The notes below the pieces were generated by a model. It saw nothing but the letters and a program-made list of their open reading frames with translations. It did not search any database and was not told the origin of the DNA. A DNA stretch of 64,000 bases from Fistularia commersonii (Eukaryota; Chordata; Actinopteri; Syngnathiformes; Fistulariidae). Location of the stretch: positions 9,659,501 to 9,723,500 of the forward strand of contig JBBMNZ010000017.1 in the NCBI GenBank assembly GCA_037954325.1. Direction: 5' to 3'. The translations under genes and the position numbers were made by a program. Below are positions 1 to 12,378 of this stretch, one piece after another. Positions within the stretch are counted from its first letter, which is position 1; each line of letters begins with the position of its first letter.

Positions 1-3000
1 CGTCATAGTGTAAAATGATAATTTTCGGTTTAGGTCTGTTACAGAGTCTCTTTGCAGTCCTTCAACAAAATATTACCCCTGGTCAAGCAGAACGTTAAGC
101 ACTTATTTGTTTGGTTGTCTCCTCACCTGTTTCTCTCCTCGTGCTGCTTCGGTCTCATCCATCAGCCTCTTGTTCATTTTACTTTCCTGAAAATATATGA
201 ATGCCCTGCATTACATTTTGAGAGTTTCATGACATATATGTGTATCTGCTGATCCTCTACTGTATACGTCTATATGCAACTTTATGACATACATTATACC
301 GAATATTTACCAACATTAACTAGCTATAAATTACATGTCACCATTATCAGCTTGCGATGCAGTAGCTGTGAGTTCTGCTCTTGGTGTGAGGGACAAGGGT
401 TCTTGTTATGTCGGACTGATGACATCTTGACCTTGATCAGCTGGTTATTGACCTCCTCCAACTGCTGAAATACATTTTATATTCAAAGAATTGAAACTTT
501 ATTTTTACTTGGTGAAAAATCTGAGCATTTCTAATCACTTGAAGAGGTGCTACACCTCAAAGGTTTTATAATGCACTTTTAATGATACCTTTTTGAGTGA
601 CAGAATGGTCTCTTCTTGTTTTCTATTCACAGAAGTCAGTTTCTTATTAATTCTCATGGCCTCATCAGCTGCAAAAATGTATGTGACAGGGAAAATATGA
701 TTATTAATAATGCAGACTCATACGCTTAATATAAACGCTTAATATAAAATGTAAAATAAAATTAGTATGATCTTAATATTGAAACCATATTTAATGTTTT
801 CATGGCTATCAGCAGTGTTATAAGAGTTAATATGTTTTAGAAATCAGAAGAATTTTTATGAAAATAAATTACTGTTGTTTTTAAAATTACAACCATTCCA
901 GGCACTCAAGGATATTCATCAGGATCAGCAGAAGTAAAAACCTTTTTGAAATGTACTTGTCAGTGCTTCTTCAATGCAATTCAAGTTTTGTAATCGTCAT
1001 TTGTTAAATGCACGGCCTCAGCACAAACCACATCCATAACATGTACTGACAACAGACTGACTCTATGCTGTGAGTGGTATGGATCAATGAATGCATCCAG
1101 TCCTAGTGGCGTCAACGAGACGGTCTGCCAGAATCACAGTTGTGTGAATATACTTTCTAAGCTCACGGAAAGTTTCACAGTAGCAACTGCTGTTGCTGAA
1201 CTGTGAGATCTCATGTCCGCAGTCTACTTTGTCAACATTTCCCTGTAGAGTACTTTGAGTAACATGTCTGGTATTGACCCTGAACTGATATCTTTGGATG
1301 AAGTGAAACAGGATTTTTCAGCAATAAATGTTCTGTTGAAATGTTTGCAGCACTGGGTCATCTGACTGCATCAAGTTAGTATAGATCCCTGCAAATTGTT
1401 TCCAGCACCTTGTTACATTCACAGTCTAAAGAATTCAGTCTTCTCTTGGGACCTGATCTGTTGAATGAAGTGAACACTGAGTATCATTTTACATTTTTCC
1501 TGGGAAACATCCAGTGTATTTTTGCACTAGTCATATTGCTATGTGCATAGTTCTAATTAGATAACATACAGTCATCACCACCAAGACTATACATTTCCAT
1601 TTATCCATCCATGCACATCTATCAGTTACCGTTCTGCTCTAGTGCCTCTTGGGCCTGTTTGACCATTGCACACTGCCCAGACAGCTCACTGAAACGTTTC
1701 TCCACCTTCCCAATCTGGTTCAGGTGACTATCTTTTGACCGACTCTGCAGAGTAAGCTTCTGTTCCTGTGAAATGGCCATGAAATAGACAGCGATGGGAG
1801 CATTATCTACAGACAAAACTCAAAGAAAAGAGATGAATACATGCACTGAATTAAGATGAATAATACATGTAGGATTGCAAATAAATTGTGAAATCTGTCA
1901 CAACTGTGAAATATTTCCTTTTTCAAGAGTAATAACTCAACATTTGGCAGTATTAAAGAATGGTAGCCCTCTTGTCTGTATGTAGAGCAGAAGCTCCAGC
2001 TGGCAGCAGGAATAAGTTGAAGAAAACTGCAAGTTATCTGTCTCTGACTGCCAATGAGGGGGACCCAATGAATGGGTCTTTAGTTCAAGAAATACTGTAG
2101 TTCAACACATAGGCTCCTTTGAAACTCACAATCTGCGTTTATAAACATAAAATAATTTTTAAATGGGTGAGCATCAGAAGGGATGTCAGTTAGAGTGTAA
2201 GCCACCATTTAATCAACATACAATACTATATCCACTACATACACAAAATGACACAGTATTTACTGAAGTAATGATATGATTTCAAATTTCAGTCTATTCA
2301 TAAAATGTCAATTTAATGTCTGTATTCCCATGTTCATTAAATAACAATGATGAACCAAAGTGAAACATGAATTTGAGAGATTTACAACAAAATGATTTGT
2401 TTGTTGTGTTTCTCAAAAAAATAAAAAATCGCTTAAGGTGTATAAAAATAAAAAAAGACATTATGATGTTCAGAGTATCAACAAAGGCAATTAGTCAAGA
2501 TCCTTGCTGCAAAAAAGGATTCAAACTGAAATGAACATAAATTATAAATATTCAAAGAAAGATTAGTGTTAAGGAGCAAACTGTTAGGTTTGAGACCAGG
2601 AAACACAATAAGAAGCCTTAAACATGAGTGTTGTTTGATAGTTTACAGCAGCAGATATACAACCAAGTGACTGAGAGGATGGTGTTTTGACATGGTGAGT
2701 GTCTTGCTACTGCAGTGGAATGATGGAATCAGTTTGGTGCATGCCTCAGAGCACTTTATTGCTCTTCAAGCTGTCAGTACAGTTTGATTGTATGTATCAA
2801 GCTGAGCATTTCCTTTCATTCTCTCTCTTCACTACCTCACACCCTCAAATACACAAGCACTCTTCAACGTCCCTACCATATCTCTGATAGGGAAAGAGGT
2901 TTCAACTGAGCAATTCTCACTTACAAATACTGTATTTTCATAGAGACAGTGTGGTGTCAGTTTGAAGTGTCATTCTGTATATCTGAACAATACTTCTTTT

Positions 3001-3248
3001 CTCTCAGCTGTCTCAATTTTTCTAATTCCACCTATCCTCTTTCAGTAATTCATGACTGGAAATTAAACTTACCAACTCACTTGATTTCCTCTCCAAATTG
3101 TACTTCAGCAGCTTTAGAAAAAAAACACAAGTGAGAATGCAGACAGACCAGAATATTGTGTCCATGAAAGAAGCATTCTAGTATGTAGTATCTTGTCATT
3201 TCAAAAAACTATTTAACTTTCAGCCATACATCATACAATCAACACTAG

Positions 3249-3281
<33 letters not shown>

Positions 3282-3297
3282 GACAATGGAAAAAAAT
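1..3297. other. ccdc73 intronic DNA, 3' exon cluster
   Basis: Apart from the ccdc73 exons, this is AT-rich intron. The 669-1629 intron includes a less AT-rich block (about 960-1,500) that reads as stop-sparse protein in short pieces on both strands but matches no family I recognise. An (AC)n microsatellite lies at 3249-3284, next to the start of an RTE relic. No RNA gene was seen. Confidence 0.5.
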
Positions 3298-5519
3298 GCA
3301 GCCTCAGGATGGCACAGGCCAGTGTCTCCCTAAGCCAATCCCAAGCCCAGATAAATGCAGAAGGGTAGCCGTCGTAAAACCTTTGCCAAAACCAAACATG
3401 CAAATCAAACCTAATAATCTCAAACTGGATTGGTCAAGGCCCGGGTTAACAACAACTGCCATTGGTACGATGACTTATAGGGTAGCAGTGAAAACTGCGC
3501 TACTGTGGGTCAAAGAAGGAGAGGAGGAAGGCATGTTCGGAAGTAGAGAGAGAAGCGGAAAGGCAAGTGTCTGGCACTGAGAGAAGGGACTTTGAATTTC
3601 GGGACGATGACAGGAATAGGTAGAGTTGGTCGGCATGGTGCAGAGAAGGAAGTTGGATATACTGTGCGTCCAGGAGACCAGGCAGAAAGGTAGTAAGGCT
3701 AGAAGCTTAGGAGCAGGGTTTAAGTTTTACTATCATGGTACTGACAGGAAGAGAAATGGAGTATGAGTTATCTTGAAGGAGTTTGTTAGGTCTGGTTGGT
3801 CTGGAGGTGAAAAGAATGTCAGATAGACTTATGAGTCTGAAACTGGAAATTGAAGGTGTGATGCTCAATGTTGTTGGTGGCTATGCCCTGCAGGTGGGAT
3901 GTGAGTTAAAGGAGAAATTCTGGAAAGAGTTAGATGAAGTGATGCAGAATATCCCCACAGATGAGAGAGTGGTAATTGGTGCAGACCTCAATGGGCATGT
4001 TGGTGCAGGCAATAGAGGGGATGAGGAAGTGATTGGGAGATTTGGTATACAGGATAGAAACACAAAGGGACAGATGGTGGTACTTTGCGAACAGGTTGGA
4101 AATGGCTGTAGTGAACATAGGGTAAATTATAAGAGTGGAGGTAGGACCATGCAGGTCTACTACATCTAATATAGACGAGGTAACCAGAGAGAGATCAGTG
4201 ACTGCAAAGTATTTGTAGGTGAGTGTAGCCAGACAGCATAGGATGGTGGTTTGTAGGATGACTCTTGTGACAAGGAAGATCAAGAGGACATATATGTATA
4301 AACTTTTTTGTTTCAATACATAAATTAATTGCATTACACTGTCAACTACTGGTAATTGGCTGTGTCAAATTTGGGAACAAATTTTTTTGTTTGTCAAATA
4401 AAATACAGCACCTTTCGTTCTGTAACTTTCACGATGTAATTTGATATAAATTGTCATTTTTTTCAATGTTATTAGCGCTTATTTTTACCCCCCCCAGAAA
4501 ACGATGTAATTATTGATATTTGTTGTCCACGTAAAATAATGATTATTAAACAATGATTTTGCTTCCTATATACTGCACAGTGCTGTGTGTTAAATACAAT
4601 TTCTTTAAATGTACTTTGCGCCTTTAACTGTCTAAAACAAAAATTAATACACAATATTGGTAGCTTTTATAGGAAATAATTTTTGACCAATAATATGCCA
4701 CCCATCATATAACGGTATTTAGATTTGCCAACTTTTTTCAAAACAGGTATTTAGTTCAATTCTGGCAGGGGGATCTTTGTGTGTGGACTTTGCATGCTCT
4801 CCGCTTTCTCTGGTTTCAACCCATACAGTCCAAAAACATGCAGGAGGTTAATTGGAGACCCTAAATTGCCCAGGGATAATGGTGAATGAGGGAGTGAATG
4901 GTTGTATATCTATAAATATGGCCCTGTGATCGACTGATGACTGTCCCAGGCTGAACCCCGCCTCTTACCCAATGACAGCTGGGATAGGCTCCAGCCCCCC
5001 CACAACCCTGAGAGCAGGATAAGCTGTATAGATAATGACTAAATGAATGAACGTTCCAAGTGACTTCATATTTGTAATTTAGATGATTGTCAAGGAAGTA
5101 ATTTAATTCTTTCAATCTTAAGTGCCAACTATGTGAAAATGTGTTAAATTAAAGTAATCCACCAGACCGTGTCACAGGAATTAACACAACAGGGCCTCAC
5201 GATATCTAAACACTGTGCTCATTTTCTCCCGGATAAAATATCAGAAACCATCTCAATTGTCACTATAAAACACGGCTGGGCTGTTTAAGTGCAATGAACC
5301 GTAGGGGCTGTTGTTTGTCACCACGGTGGTGTCAGGCCTGAGGACAGACAGAATCAGATTGGGTCAGTCCTTTGCACTAACACCCTCTGTCTATAACTGT
5401 GGATAGCACAGGATTCTTCCTTAGATACAGTTTTGATTCAAAGGTCAAATCATTCCTAAAAAATAAAGTAATAATCAGGGTGAATATTGCTGTGTGTGTG
5501 TTTGTGTGTGTATGTGTGT

Positions 5520-5562
<43 letters not shown>

Positions 5563-8500
5563 TGTGTCTGTCTGTGTGCAGAGATTGAATTTTTCAGTAC
5601 CTGCAACAGCTTCAGCTCTTCTTTCAAATTGGTAATCTCCTTGTCCTTTAACTCAGCAATGACTTGGTATTTCCCCTGAAATGTTACATTCTTTTGAAAG
5701 CCAAAAAAGCAATAAATGCCAAAACATAACACAAAAGAATCCTCTCCAAGGGCCAAGATTGTGCAACAGAGATGAGAAAATTTACTACTTCAGTAAAAAC
5801 AACAATTGAAAGGATTGTTGAGAATGATTTAGATTTTTGTGGGGGGTTAGCCCTTCATACCTTCTCCTCCTCGATGTTTCTTATTTTAGCCTGTAACTTG
5901 AGGAAAAAGTCAAACAAAGAAAATATTAGATATTTATGGTAATGGCCAAAAGGTGCAGTTTGGAAAGTTTGAGAGCAGGCACAGTCCAAACAATTGTGTG
6001 TGGACAGTGAGGTGTGAGAGGTAAAAGCAAATTTTCAAAATTAATAATTTCTGAAGTTTCAGTTAAATGTGTTACCTGAAGCCGAACAACTATACCTGAT
6101 TCTTAATATTGGTGAGTGACTCTGTGTACTTTTTCGCTGCCATTTCAGTTTGATGTTGAAGAGATTCCTGGTAGATTAGAGGAAAGACCAAGTAAATTAT
6201 GCCTACAAAAATTATAACGACTTCTTATTTTTTACACAATGAGCCAGTAATGGCTGTACCTTTTCCCATTCAACTTCCTGTTTCTCCGACACCACTTTAC
6301 TCATCTCATCCTGAAAGCATATGTCTGCATCCTAAAACCATGAGGGAGTTACAACAAATGCAAACAACAACAAAAATGAATCATCACATATATAATAACA
6401 ATAAATATGTCATTGGATACTCGATCAACGTTTGACTGAATTATCTACTAAAAATAAGAACATGTTGTAAAGCAGGATCCGTCAAGAAGTGCTCAGGACC
6501 TAATAATACTAAAGTACATCATTTTTTTAAAGTACATTGCAGTGTATGAATGTGGGACTTCAACTCAAACACATCATGCTCCATCTATTTTAATGCATGA
6601 TAGAAAAGTAAAAAAGTTCTTATTTTCATTACTAAAAGAATTTACAAAATGTGTGTGTTCTCGTATAGGTCAAGGTTTGACCTTCAACAGCTTATTAAAC
6701 TACTAAAGTTGTCACAGTCGTTGCTCCACAACATGCAAATGGGCTGCCTGTTCTGGTTCAAAGTACATTATAAATACACAGGCATGTAGTGAAATTAACT
6801 TGTTTTTTTTACCATAATAAACAAGTAAAACAAGGAATAAAGACATGGCATGACCTTTTTTGTATAACTCAAACCCTGAACAGACTGAACATGCACTATC
6901 TGTTCATTTCTTTGGGCAAACAATGCCCTGGAGTTGAGCCAAAACTGCAAACTGCAGTAAGTTTCCCTGGGTCATTCCTCCGTATCATTTGTAAAGGCAC
7001 CCCATGAAAGAGGAACATTAGAAGGGAGGTGATATTTGTGGAGAGCTATTCCTATCCTCCCTTTTACCCCAGAGAAGGCAGGTAAAAGTCAATTTCTTTC
7101 TATAAACCCATGGGACTTTTTATGTGCATGTGGGAGCTGGTTAACTCAGTGAGTTTATTTTATAAGTTCCCATTAAACTATGCTACCATCGTGGCACTGC
7201 AAAAGAGGAGGGTACAGGAGATAAAGCTGTTATATCCCACTGAAGAATAATTACTCTGTATGTTTGTGTGTGAGTGTCTGTCCATGTGCACGTGTGTGCA
7301 TGTGTATAAACATGTAAGGATGAATGCACTAAAAAGCTTAACTGAGCATGTTAATCATGTTAATCAAAATGGGCATCGGCAGATAATAAGAGCTTAGGCT
7401 GCTAAAACTTTTAATAGATTTTTTTTTCCCCAACATCTGACAATACAAGATTTTCCATAACATACTGGATGACTGTTAACACATACTCTAGGTCGTGACT
7501 TTTCATCTCCTTACAGTGAAATTGGCGTATTGAATAAATACCTTTAAAGAGGCATAAAAAGTCAAGAAAATCATGTAACTGGATGTGGACATAACAGAGT
7601 TCATACTGTATTGTAGTTCATAGTTTTTTCAAAAGTTTTGTGTGTTATTTTGATTATTCACAATATGATTTGTCTTTATTTTGATATTTCAAATGGGTTA
7701 TTAAGTATCATATGAATTTATTCCAACTTTTCATCTGTAGCTCTTTCTCTTACATGACTTTAATGTAAGAGGAAACCCTGGTTGAGCTGTATCAAAACAA
7801 GAAACCAGCATGATCTCTATCTGCTCAAGAATGCCATGCAACATCATGATATCCTCTTGGTTCTTGACCTTCCACCCCATGAAGGACATGACTATAATGT
7901 GCCACTTTGATATAGGCAGCGCCTGAGGAGGATCAGCCTGATAGAACAGCTTAGGTTTGTTAACATGACTATAACAATAAAAATGAAATGGCAACAAACG
8001 ACCAGCATTTCATTTTAGCTCCTCTAACCTTTAAGCACATTTTGGATGTGTTGTCTGGTTGAAAGTGGTTGCTGGAGGGCAGATAATGTTATTAGTTTTT
8101 TTCTCTTTAAGAAACAAATTCACTTTCTTCTAGTTGTCAGGGGCCAAATGGCATTTTTGAACTCCATTTTGATGTTATAGCATCAAACTGAGCTGGCTTT
8201 CATCCAGACAGCCAAAAGAAAGCTTTTTTTCTCAAAAGACATAAGACCTACTCTGCTCTGTAGCCAGCCAAAAGAATTCAGTAAAAGCTGATTCTGATAA
8301 GAAACAGAGGTGGTGAGATAACTTCTGCACAGCTCGGTTTCACTGACTTTGTAAACAACATGGGCAAATTCATTTTTCACTGTAGACAGTGAAATTAAAA
8401 GTAAAGGGCTGTAATCGTAAGCACTGACTTCCGTGCAGAATCAGGCAGTGTTGCTATTCCTACCTAAGTTATAGTACTTATATAACCAAACAGTCTTTTC

Positions 8501-10148
8501 ACCAAGTCATGATTATTATGAGAATATAAGGAGAAAACACAACTATACCCTGCGGATGTGCAGCTCCTCTACAACCTCGACCAGATGGGTTTTAAATTCC
8601 AGCAATTGCAGTAAGATGGTACCTCCTGTTTCTGTTTGACATGTATTAGACAGGGATTGCTCCTGGGGAATCTCCATTCCCCCGAACTGAAAAAAAAAAT
8701 AAAAAATAGTAACACACAGAGACATACCAAAAATTATAGGACATTGTTTTTATGTTATTAAGTGCTTTTATAGCGCAAGACCAAAAATGATAAAAATAAA
8801 AACTTAAGTGAAAATGTTGTGTTGCTGTTTCATTCCCAGCCTCAAGTGAAAGGACTTAGTTAAATTGAAGGCATGTGTACTGAATTTTGAACAGAAAACC
8901 ATCCCAATTATTTACATATAATCATTCATTGGACAAGAGCCTTGTCTGAATTTTGGTGAACTATATGGGTCTAGTACTACTTTGGGACTGTTAATATCCA
9001 TTGTAATATCTTAATTTCTAATACAGAGATTTGATTAGGATCCGTTGTCCTTGCATTATCCCAAGTATTCTCTATACTCTCAAGGTCACTCTAAAGCTTG
9101 TCATAACAATGTATATATCTCCAAACATTAAGAAGGCTGTTTTCTATGAGAAAGACCGCTATTTCAGTGAGAAATTAAGTTTTTCAAAATTATAGATGAT
9201 CCATTGTTTCATTCATTCAGTCATTATCTATACCGCTTATCCTGGGTCAGGGTGGCAGAGGGCTGGAGCCTATCCCAGCTGTCACTGCGGTAGAGGCAGG
9301 GTTCACCCTGGATCTGTTCCCAGTCGATCACAAGGCCACATATAGAGACATACAACCATTCACTCCCTGATTTTCCCATCTGGATAATTAAGGGTCACCA
9401 ATTACCCTCCTGCATGTTTTTGTCTGTGTAGGAACCCGGAGAACCGGGGGAAAACCCACGCTGACATGGGGGAGAACATGCAAATTCCACAGATCTAAAC
9501 TCTAGGAATTGAACCAGGAATCTTCTTGATCTCATCAGCACTATCACTGCACCAGCATGCCACCCTGATCCCTTTTTAACTACTGAATGAAAAGGTGATT
9601 GCCACTTTGAAAAAAAAAGGGGAAAAAGGTCACAAAAAGCATTTCAACTTTCAAATTCATGCTTGATTCAATGAAACTGGATGTGTTAAATATAACCCCA
9701 TCATATGAATTCTGTGGGGAACCATTAGGAAAGAAGTTAGATATTGGGTATTTTTTGTATGTTACCCAGGAGCAAAGTCTCAAGTTTGGAAGAGTCATAA
9801 AGTTTTATGAAAATTGGTCTTGCATTATGGCCTCTACAAGCGGTTCTTTTGCCAATGCAAACAAATTGGGGGACAACAGTTAACCCTGTCTATTCATTGT
9901 AAGAAAGGCCACAGTTAGGCAGATGCAGTACATTCCGTGTATAATTATTCTATACAGAACAAGAACAAAAAATAAAAAAATACTCATTCTGTATAGTAAG
10001 TGATAAAAAACATGTTGATAATTTCATCAATTGCAATATTGCATACAAATTAGAAGACGGTTAGTAAAAAAAACAATAAATATAGGTATAAGTCATGACT
10101 TACAACATTGGGGGTTGAGAGTGTTTCTTGGTCTGTACTCAGATCCAT
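127..10148 (-). CDS. ccdc73: ccdc73, coiled-coil domain protein 73 (3' part beyond window)
   Basis: Coding exons on the minus strand, in transcript order: 10148-10104 (ATG, MDLSTDQETLSTPNV), 8686-8549, 6310-6260, 6167-6096, 5890-5861, 5675-5601, 3111-3073, 1765-1630, 668-589, 464-342, 186-127. Each has an AG acceptor and GT donor; frame is continuous over 283 residues. The peptides follow human CCDC73 as I remember it: LLEFKTHLVEVVEEL, IEEEKGKYQVIAELKDKEI, VEKRFSELSGQC, INKKLTSVNRKQEE. All visible sequence is heptad-like, Lys/Glu-rich coiled coil with no membrane segment or catalytic motif. Human CCDC73 is about 1,080 residues, so most of the protein, including its large late exon, lies left of the window. 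Human has about seven more residues after the ELHIRR equivalent; a micro-exon in 6311-8548 may be missing from this model. Molecular function is poorly known. An internal ATG (M19, 8677) could also start translation. Confidence 0.88.
3249..3284. repeat. (AC)n microsatellite with (GACA) end
   Basis: About 14 AC units followed by GACAGACA, immediately left of the RTE relic in a ccdc73 intron. Confidence 0.95.
3298..4290 (+). mobile_element. RTE-type LINE 5' relic with APE endonuclease
   Basis: Plus-strand relic lying antisense in a ccdc73 intron. The region 3,783-4,169 still reads as a 128-residue stretch resembling the apurinic/apyrimidinic endonuclease of fish RTE-type elements: LKLEIEGVMLNVVGGYA, then ERVVIGADLNGHVGAGN (the D-x-N-G-H catalytic-type motif) and YKSGGRTMQVYYI. 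Upstream 3,300-3,780 is the recognisable leader and N-terminal half (ILCVQET-like signal broken by stops). Downstream text to about 4,290 (RQHRMVVCRMT-like) is also element-derived. Reverse transcriptase is missing. Frameshifts and stops make it inactive. Clade assignment is from memory. Confidence 0.75.
4765..5050 (+). mobile_element. SINE-like retroposon, 5'-truncated copy
   Basis: Contains landmarks of a widespread fish SINE family: GCATGCTCTCC, CAGTCCAAAAACATGCAGG, TTAATTGGAGACCCTAAATTG, CAGCTGGGATAGGCTCCAGC and a final GCAGGATAAGCTGTATAGA, then an AATGA tail. It is the same family as 9,207-9,571 but in opposite orientation, and it lacks the tRNA-like head. Confidence 0.75.
5490..5579. 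repeat. (TG)n microsatellite
   Basis: Interrupted TG tract with TATG and TCTG variants. It ends about 20 bp left of ccdc73 exon 5675-5601, that is, just inside the donor side of that intron. Confidence 0.95.
6311..8548. other. ccdc73 intron, no other feature seen
   Basis: AT-rich intron of 2.2 kb between two ccdc73 exons. No recognisable repeat, RNA or exon was found. A coding micro-exon of about 21 nt may hide here, judged from the length of the human protein. Confidence 0.5.
9207..9571 (-). mobile_element. tRNA-headed SINE (V-SINE-like), near full length
   Basis: Read on the minus strand from 9571: a tRNA-like head with a TGGTGCAGTGATAG box-A-like and GGTTCAATTCC box-B-like (matches GGTTCRANNCC) promoter. 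The body has ATGTTCTCCCCCATGTCAGC, AAAACATGCAGGAGGGTAAT and CAGCTGGGATAGGCTCCAGC, and the 3' end GGATAAGCGGTATAGATAAT is followed by an AATG-type tail. Head and body together indicate a pol III retroposon. Family naming is from memory. Confidence 0.75.
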
Positions 10149-10193
10149 TGCAGTGCTTCAGGCCAGGCAAAGGTCCCCGTGGGCCTCGTCTCC
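10104..10193 (-). other. ccdc73: ccdc73 exon with start codon
   Basis: Minus-strand exon: a TTAACAG acceptor precedes 10193 and a consensus GTAAGT donor follows 10104. It holds 45 nt of 5' UTR and then 15 codons from the ATG at 10148. It joins in phase 0 to the exon at 8686, where the frame would otherwise stay open only from FGG, and this decided the start. Confidence 0.75.
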
Positions 10194-10918
10194 CTGTTAA
10201 TCAAGAAAAAGAAATCCTTTAGATGAAAAGGTTAATAGAATAGGCAGTTTAATAAGCAGTAAAATTGAGCTTTTGCACTTATGAGCTTATAATTACTCCC
10301 TCATCTGTAATTTTTACTGCTAAATTATTTTAATAGAAATAATAGGCTTGCACATTAAAGCCTCATAATGTTTTTCAATCACCACAATCTAACCTAATAA
10401 CTTTGAAATCTTCATTAGGGTCTTGTATTTCTTTCTTTTCTTTTTTTAACATCAGTTCCGCTTTACTGTTCCAAGAACACCTTGATAAGCCATCTAGATT
10501 AAAAATGAAGCCGCCCATTGACACTAACAGGGGTCAGAGCAATAACACTGAGTGGACAAATTACACTGTCAATGGCTTTCAAATTCTCTTAAGTTATTTA
10601 CTTTGTCCCAAGGATGGTCCGTTGCAAGTGTCTCTGTCCCCCGGAGAATAACCTAGAAACTGACTGGCACACACACACAGGCTCCAAAATATGACTATTT
10701 ATGTGGGAGGTCTCCACTCACCACTAATCTGTTAATAGAACAGACTTTTTTTCTCCCATTTAACCTGCACATGTATCAATCATGTTGGAGAATTAAATGA
10801 TCCCTGCTAGAATTGGCCAGTATCATAAAATGACACCATGACCCCTAGCTGAAGAGGGAGGCAACATGGCAGTGTGTTAGTGTGTCAAAGTGTTAGTGTA
10901 AGTCTTTTTAGCACCGTG

Positions 10919-10920
<2 letters not shown>

Positions 10921-10984
<64 letters not shown>
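10921..10984. repeat. (TG)n microsatellite
   Basis: About 32 uninterrupted TG units in the ccdc73 leader intron. Confidence 0.97.
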
Positions 10985-10986
<2 letters not shown>

Positions 10987-11807
10987 AGGGCGCACACACA
11001 CTGAGGGAGTAAACCACAATATTTTTCGCTTCTCTTGTGATTCAGTTGAGCAGGTATTAACCACCATCTCTGAGCCATGAAAAGACAAATTAAAATAACT
11101 GCCATTCATTGAATGTGAACTTTTCGGGCCTGAGATAATAGCACACGTAATCAGAATGTTGCCATCAGCAGTGAAGAGAAATACTCCTCTAAAAGTGTTT
11201 TTTAACAGATGGAATCCATAAGGCTAAGGTGTTTTCTTCCAATTCATTGTATTCAACATAGTATTTTCCTCTACAACAGAAATATTTCACACAAAATGAC
11301 AAATTTAGATACGTCCTCTTATTTATAGCTGCTATTCAAATGTATGGAAACTAAGCTAGAAGACACTCAAGGACACAGAGCAAGTATGAACACATACACA
11401 AAAAACACGCATCCAAAAAAAATTGAGAGGTAATATAGTTACAGAATTATTATTATGTATTATTAAGATGCATATCTTCCATTGTCATTATGAAATTAAA
11501 TAAAATGTATTATTATTACCTTACGCATTCTTTTTAACTGCAGCAGATTCATTTACCTATCAGAGATCTAATTAGCTAGCACTAGCTTACTTAACATTTT
11601 TAGCTAATAAATGACGTTGGAAAATGTATATACTAAAAAAATGTGTTTTTAGTCTTTCTTCATGACACTGCTGAAATTGTACAACCGACCCCTAAACGTT
11701 GAAAGTTTGCTGTTAACAAGCTCTAACAGGAAATAGAAATAAACGACAAAACTTTTGCCTTACTAGCCGAAAGTTATCTTTTAGCGCGTTACCTGGCAGT
11801 AACTCAC

Positions 11808-11850
11808 CTTCACCGCACACTAACACACTAACAGTCTATCCATCTTAGAA
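11808..11850 (-). other. ccdc73: ccdc73 non-coding first exon (right boundary approximate)
   Basis: On the minus strand a strong donor (GGTGAAG|GTGAGTTAC) lies with its exon end at 11808. It is the only good donor just upstream of the ccdc73 start-codon exon and it faces the depdc7 promoter. A second usable donor (CCAG|GTAACG) lies about 16 nt downstream, so two leader forms are possible. The transcription start cannot be read from sequence; the right boundary is a guess. Confidence 0.45.
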
Positions 11851-12378
11851 TATCACATCACCCTAGACGTTGCTGGAGGCCTAGTGCCAATCAGTGAATC
11901 CCCACGTATATTTTTACGATTAAAATAATCATATTCAAAGTAATATTAAATGTTCTGCCTTATCAAGTTTGTCTATGCAGCAGTATTCACGTATTATCTG
12001 AAGTCCTAAAGGCATGCCCAGGCTTTTTTTAAGTCATTAAAGTTCTTATCCGGAAAACCAATTCGTGTTAAAATGCTCAAAACGGACTGGACAAATGGGA
12101 ATAGAGTTCCACTATTCTAACGTATATTTTCATGTACATACCGAGAGATTGTGGAGACACAAATGAGGTAGAAAACAACATTAAACTTTTCGTTTCGTGA
12201 GTTTTCAGTTGACTGAGGCCATCTAGCGGTTCCATTAGGAGGCTACAAATACACCCGGGCAGGTGTGGAAGCGTGAACATGGGACGCTTTGTTTGACTGC
12301 TCTCCCACCACCCTGCTCTCAACCCCGACGTTTCACCTTGTGTTTTTCCCCTTCATTTGAGAAGGAAAAAATAAATAA
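11809..12378. promoter_or_regulatory. Shared head-to-head promoter region, ccdc73 / depdc7
   Basis: About 570 bp separates the ccdc73 leader donor (minus) from the depdc7 ATG (plus). It holds a CCAAT box (GTGCCAATCAGTG, about 11,887-11,899) and no recognisable transposon. No clear TATA box was noted for either gene. The geometry indicates a bidirectional promoter; actual start sites are not visible. Confidence 0.55.

Noticed and set aside
38..75. A further ccdc73 exon at the left edge (minus-strand KDCKETL)
   Set aside because: There is a GT donor but no convincing acceptor, and the expected protein between this and the previous exon would be missing.
9500..9571. tRNA gene
   Set aside because: A and B box-like sequences are present but there is no cloverleaf; the SINE body follows, so it is the tRNA-derived head of a SINE.
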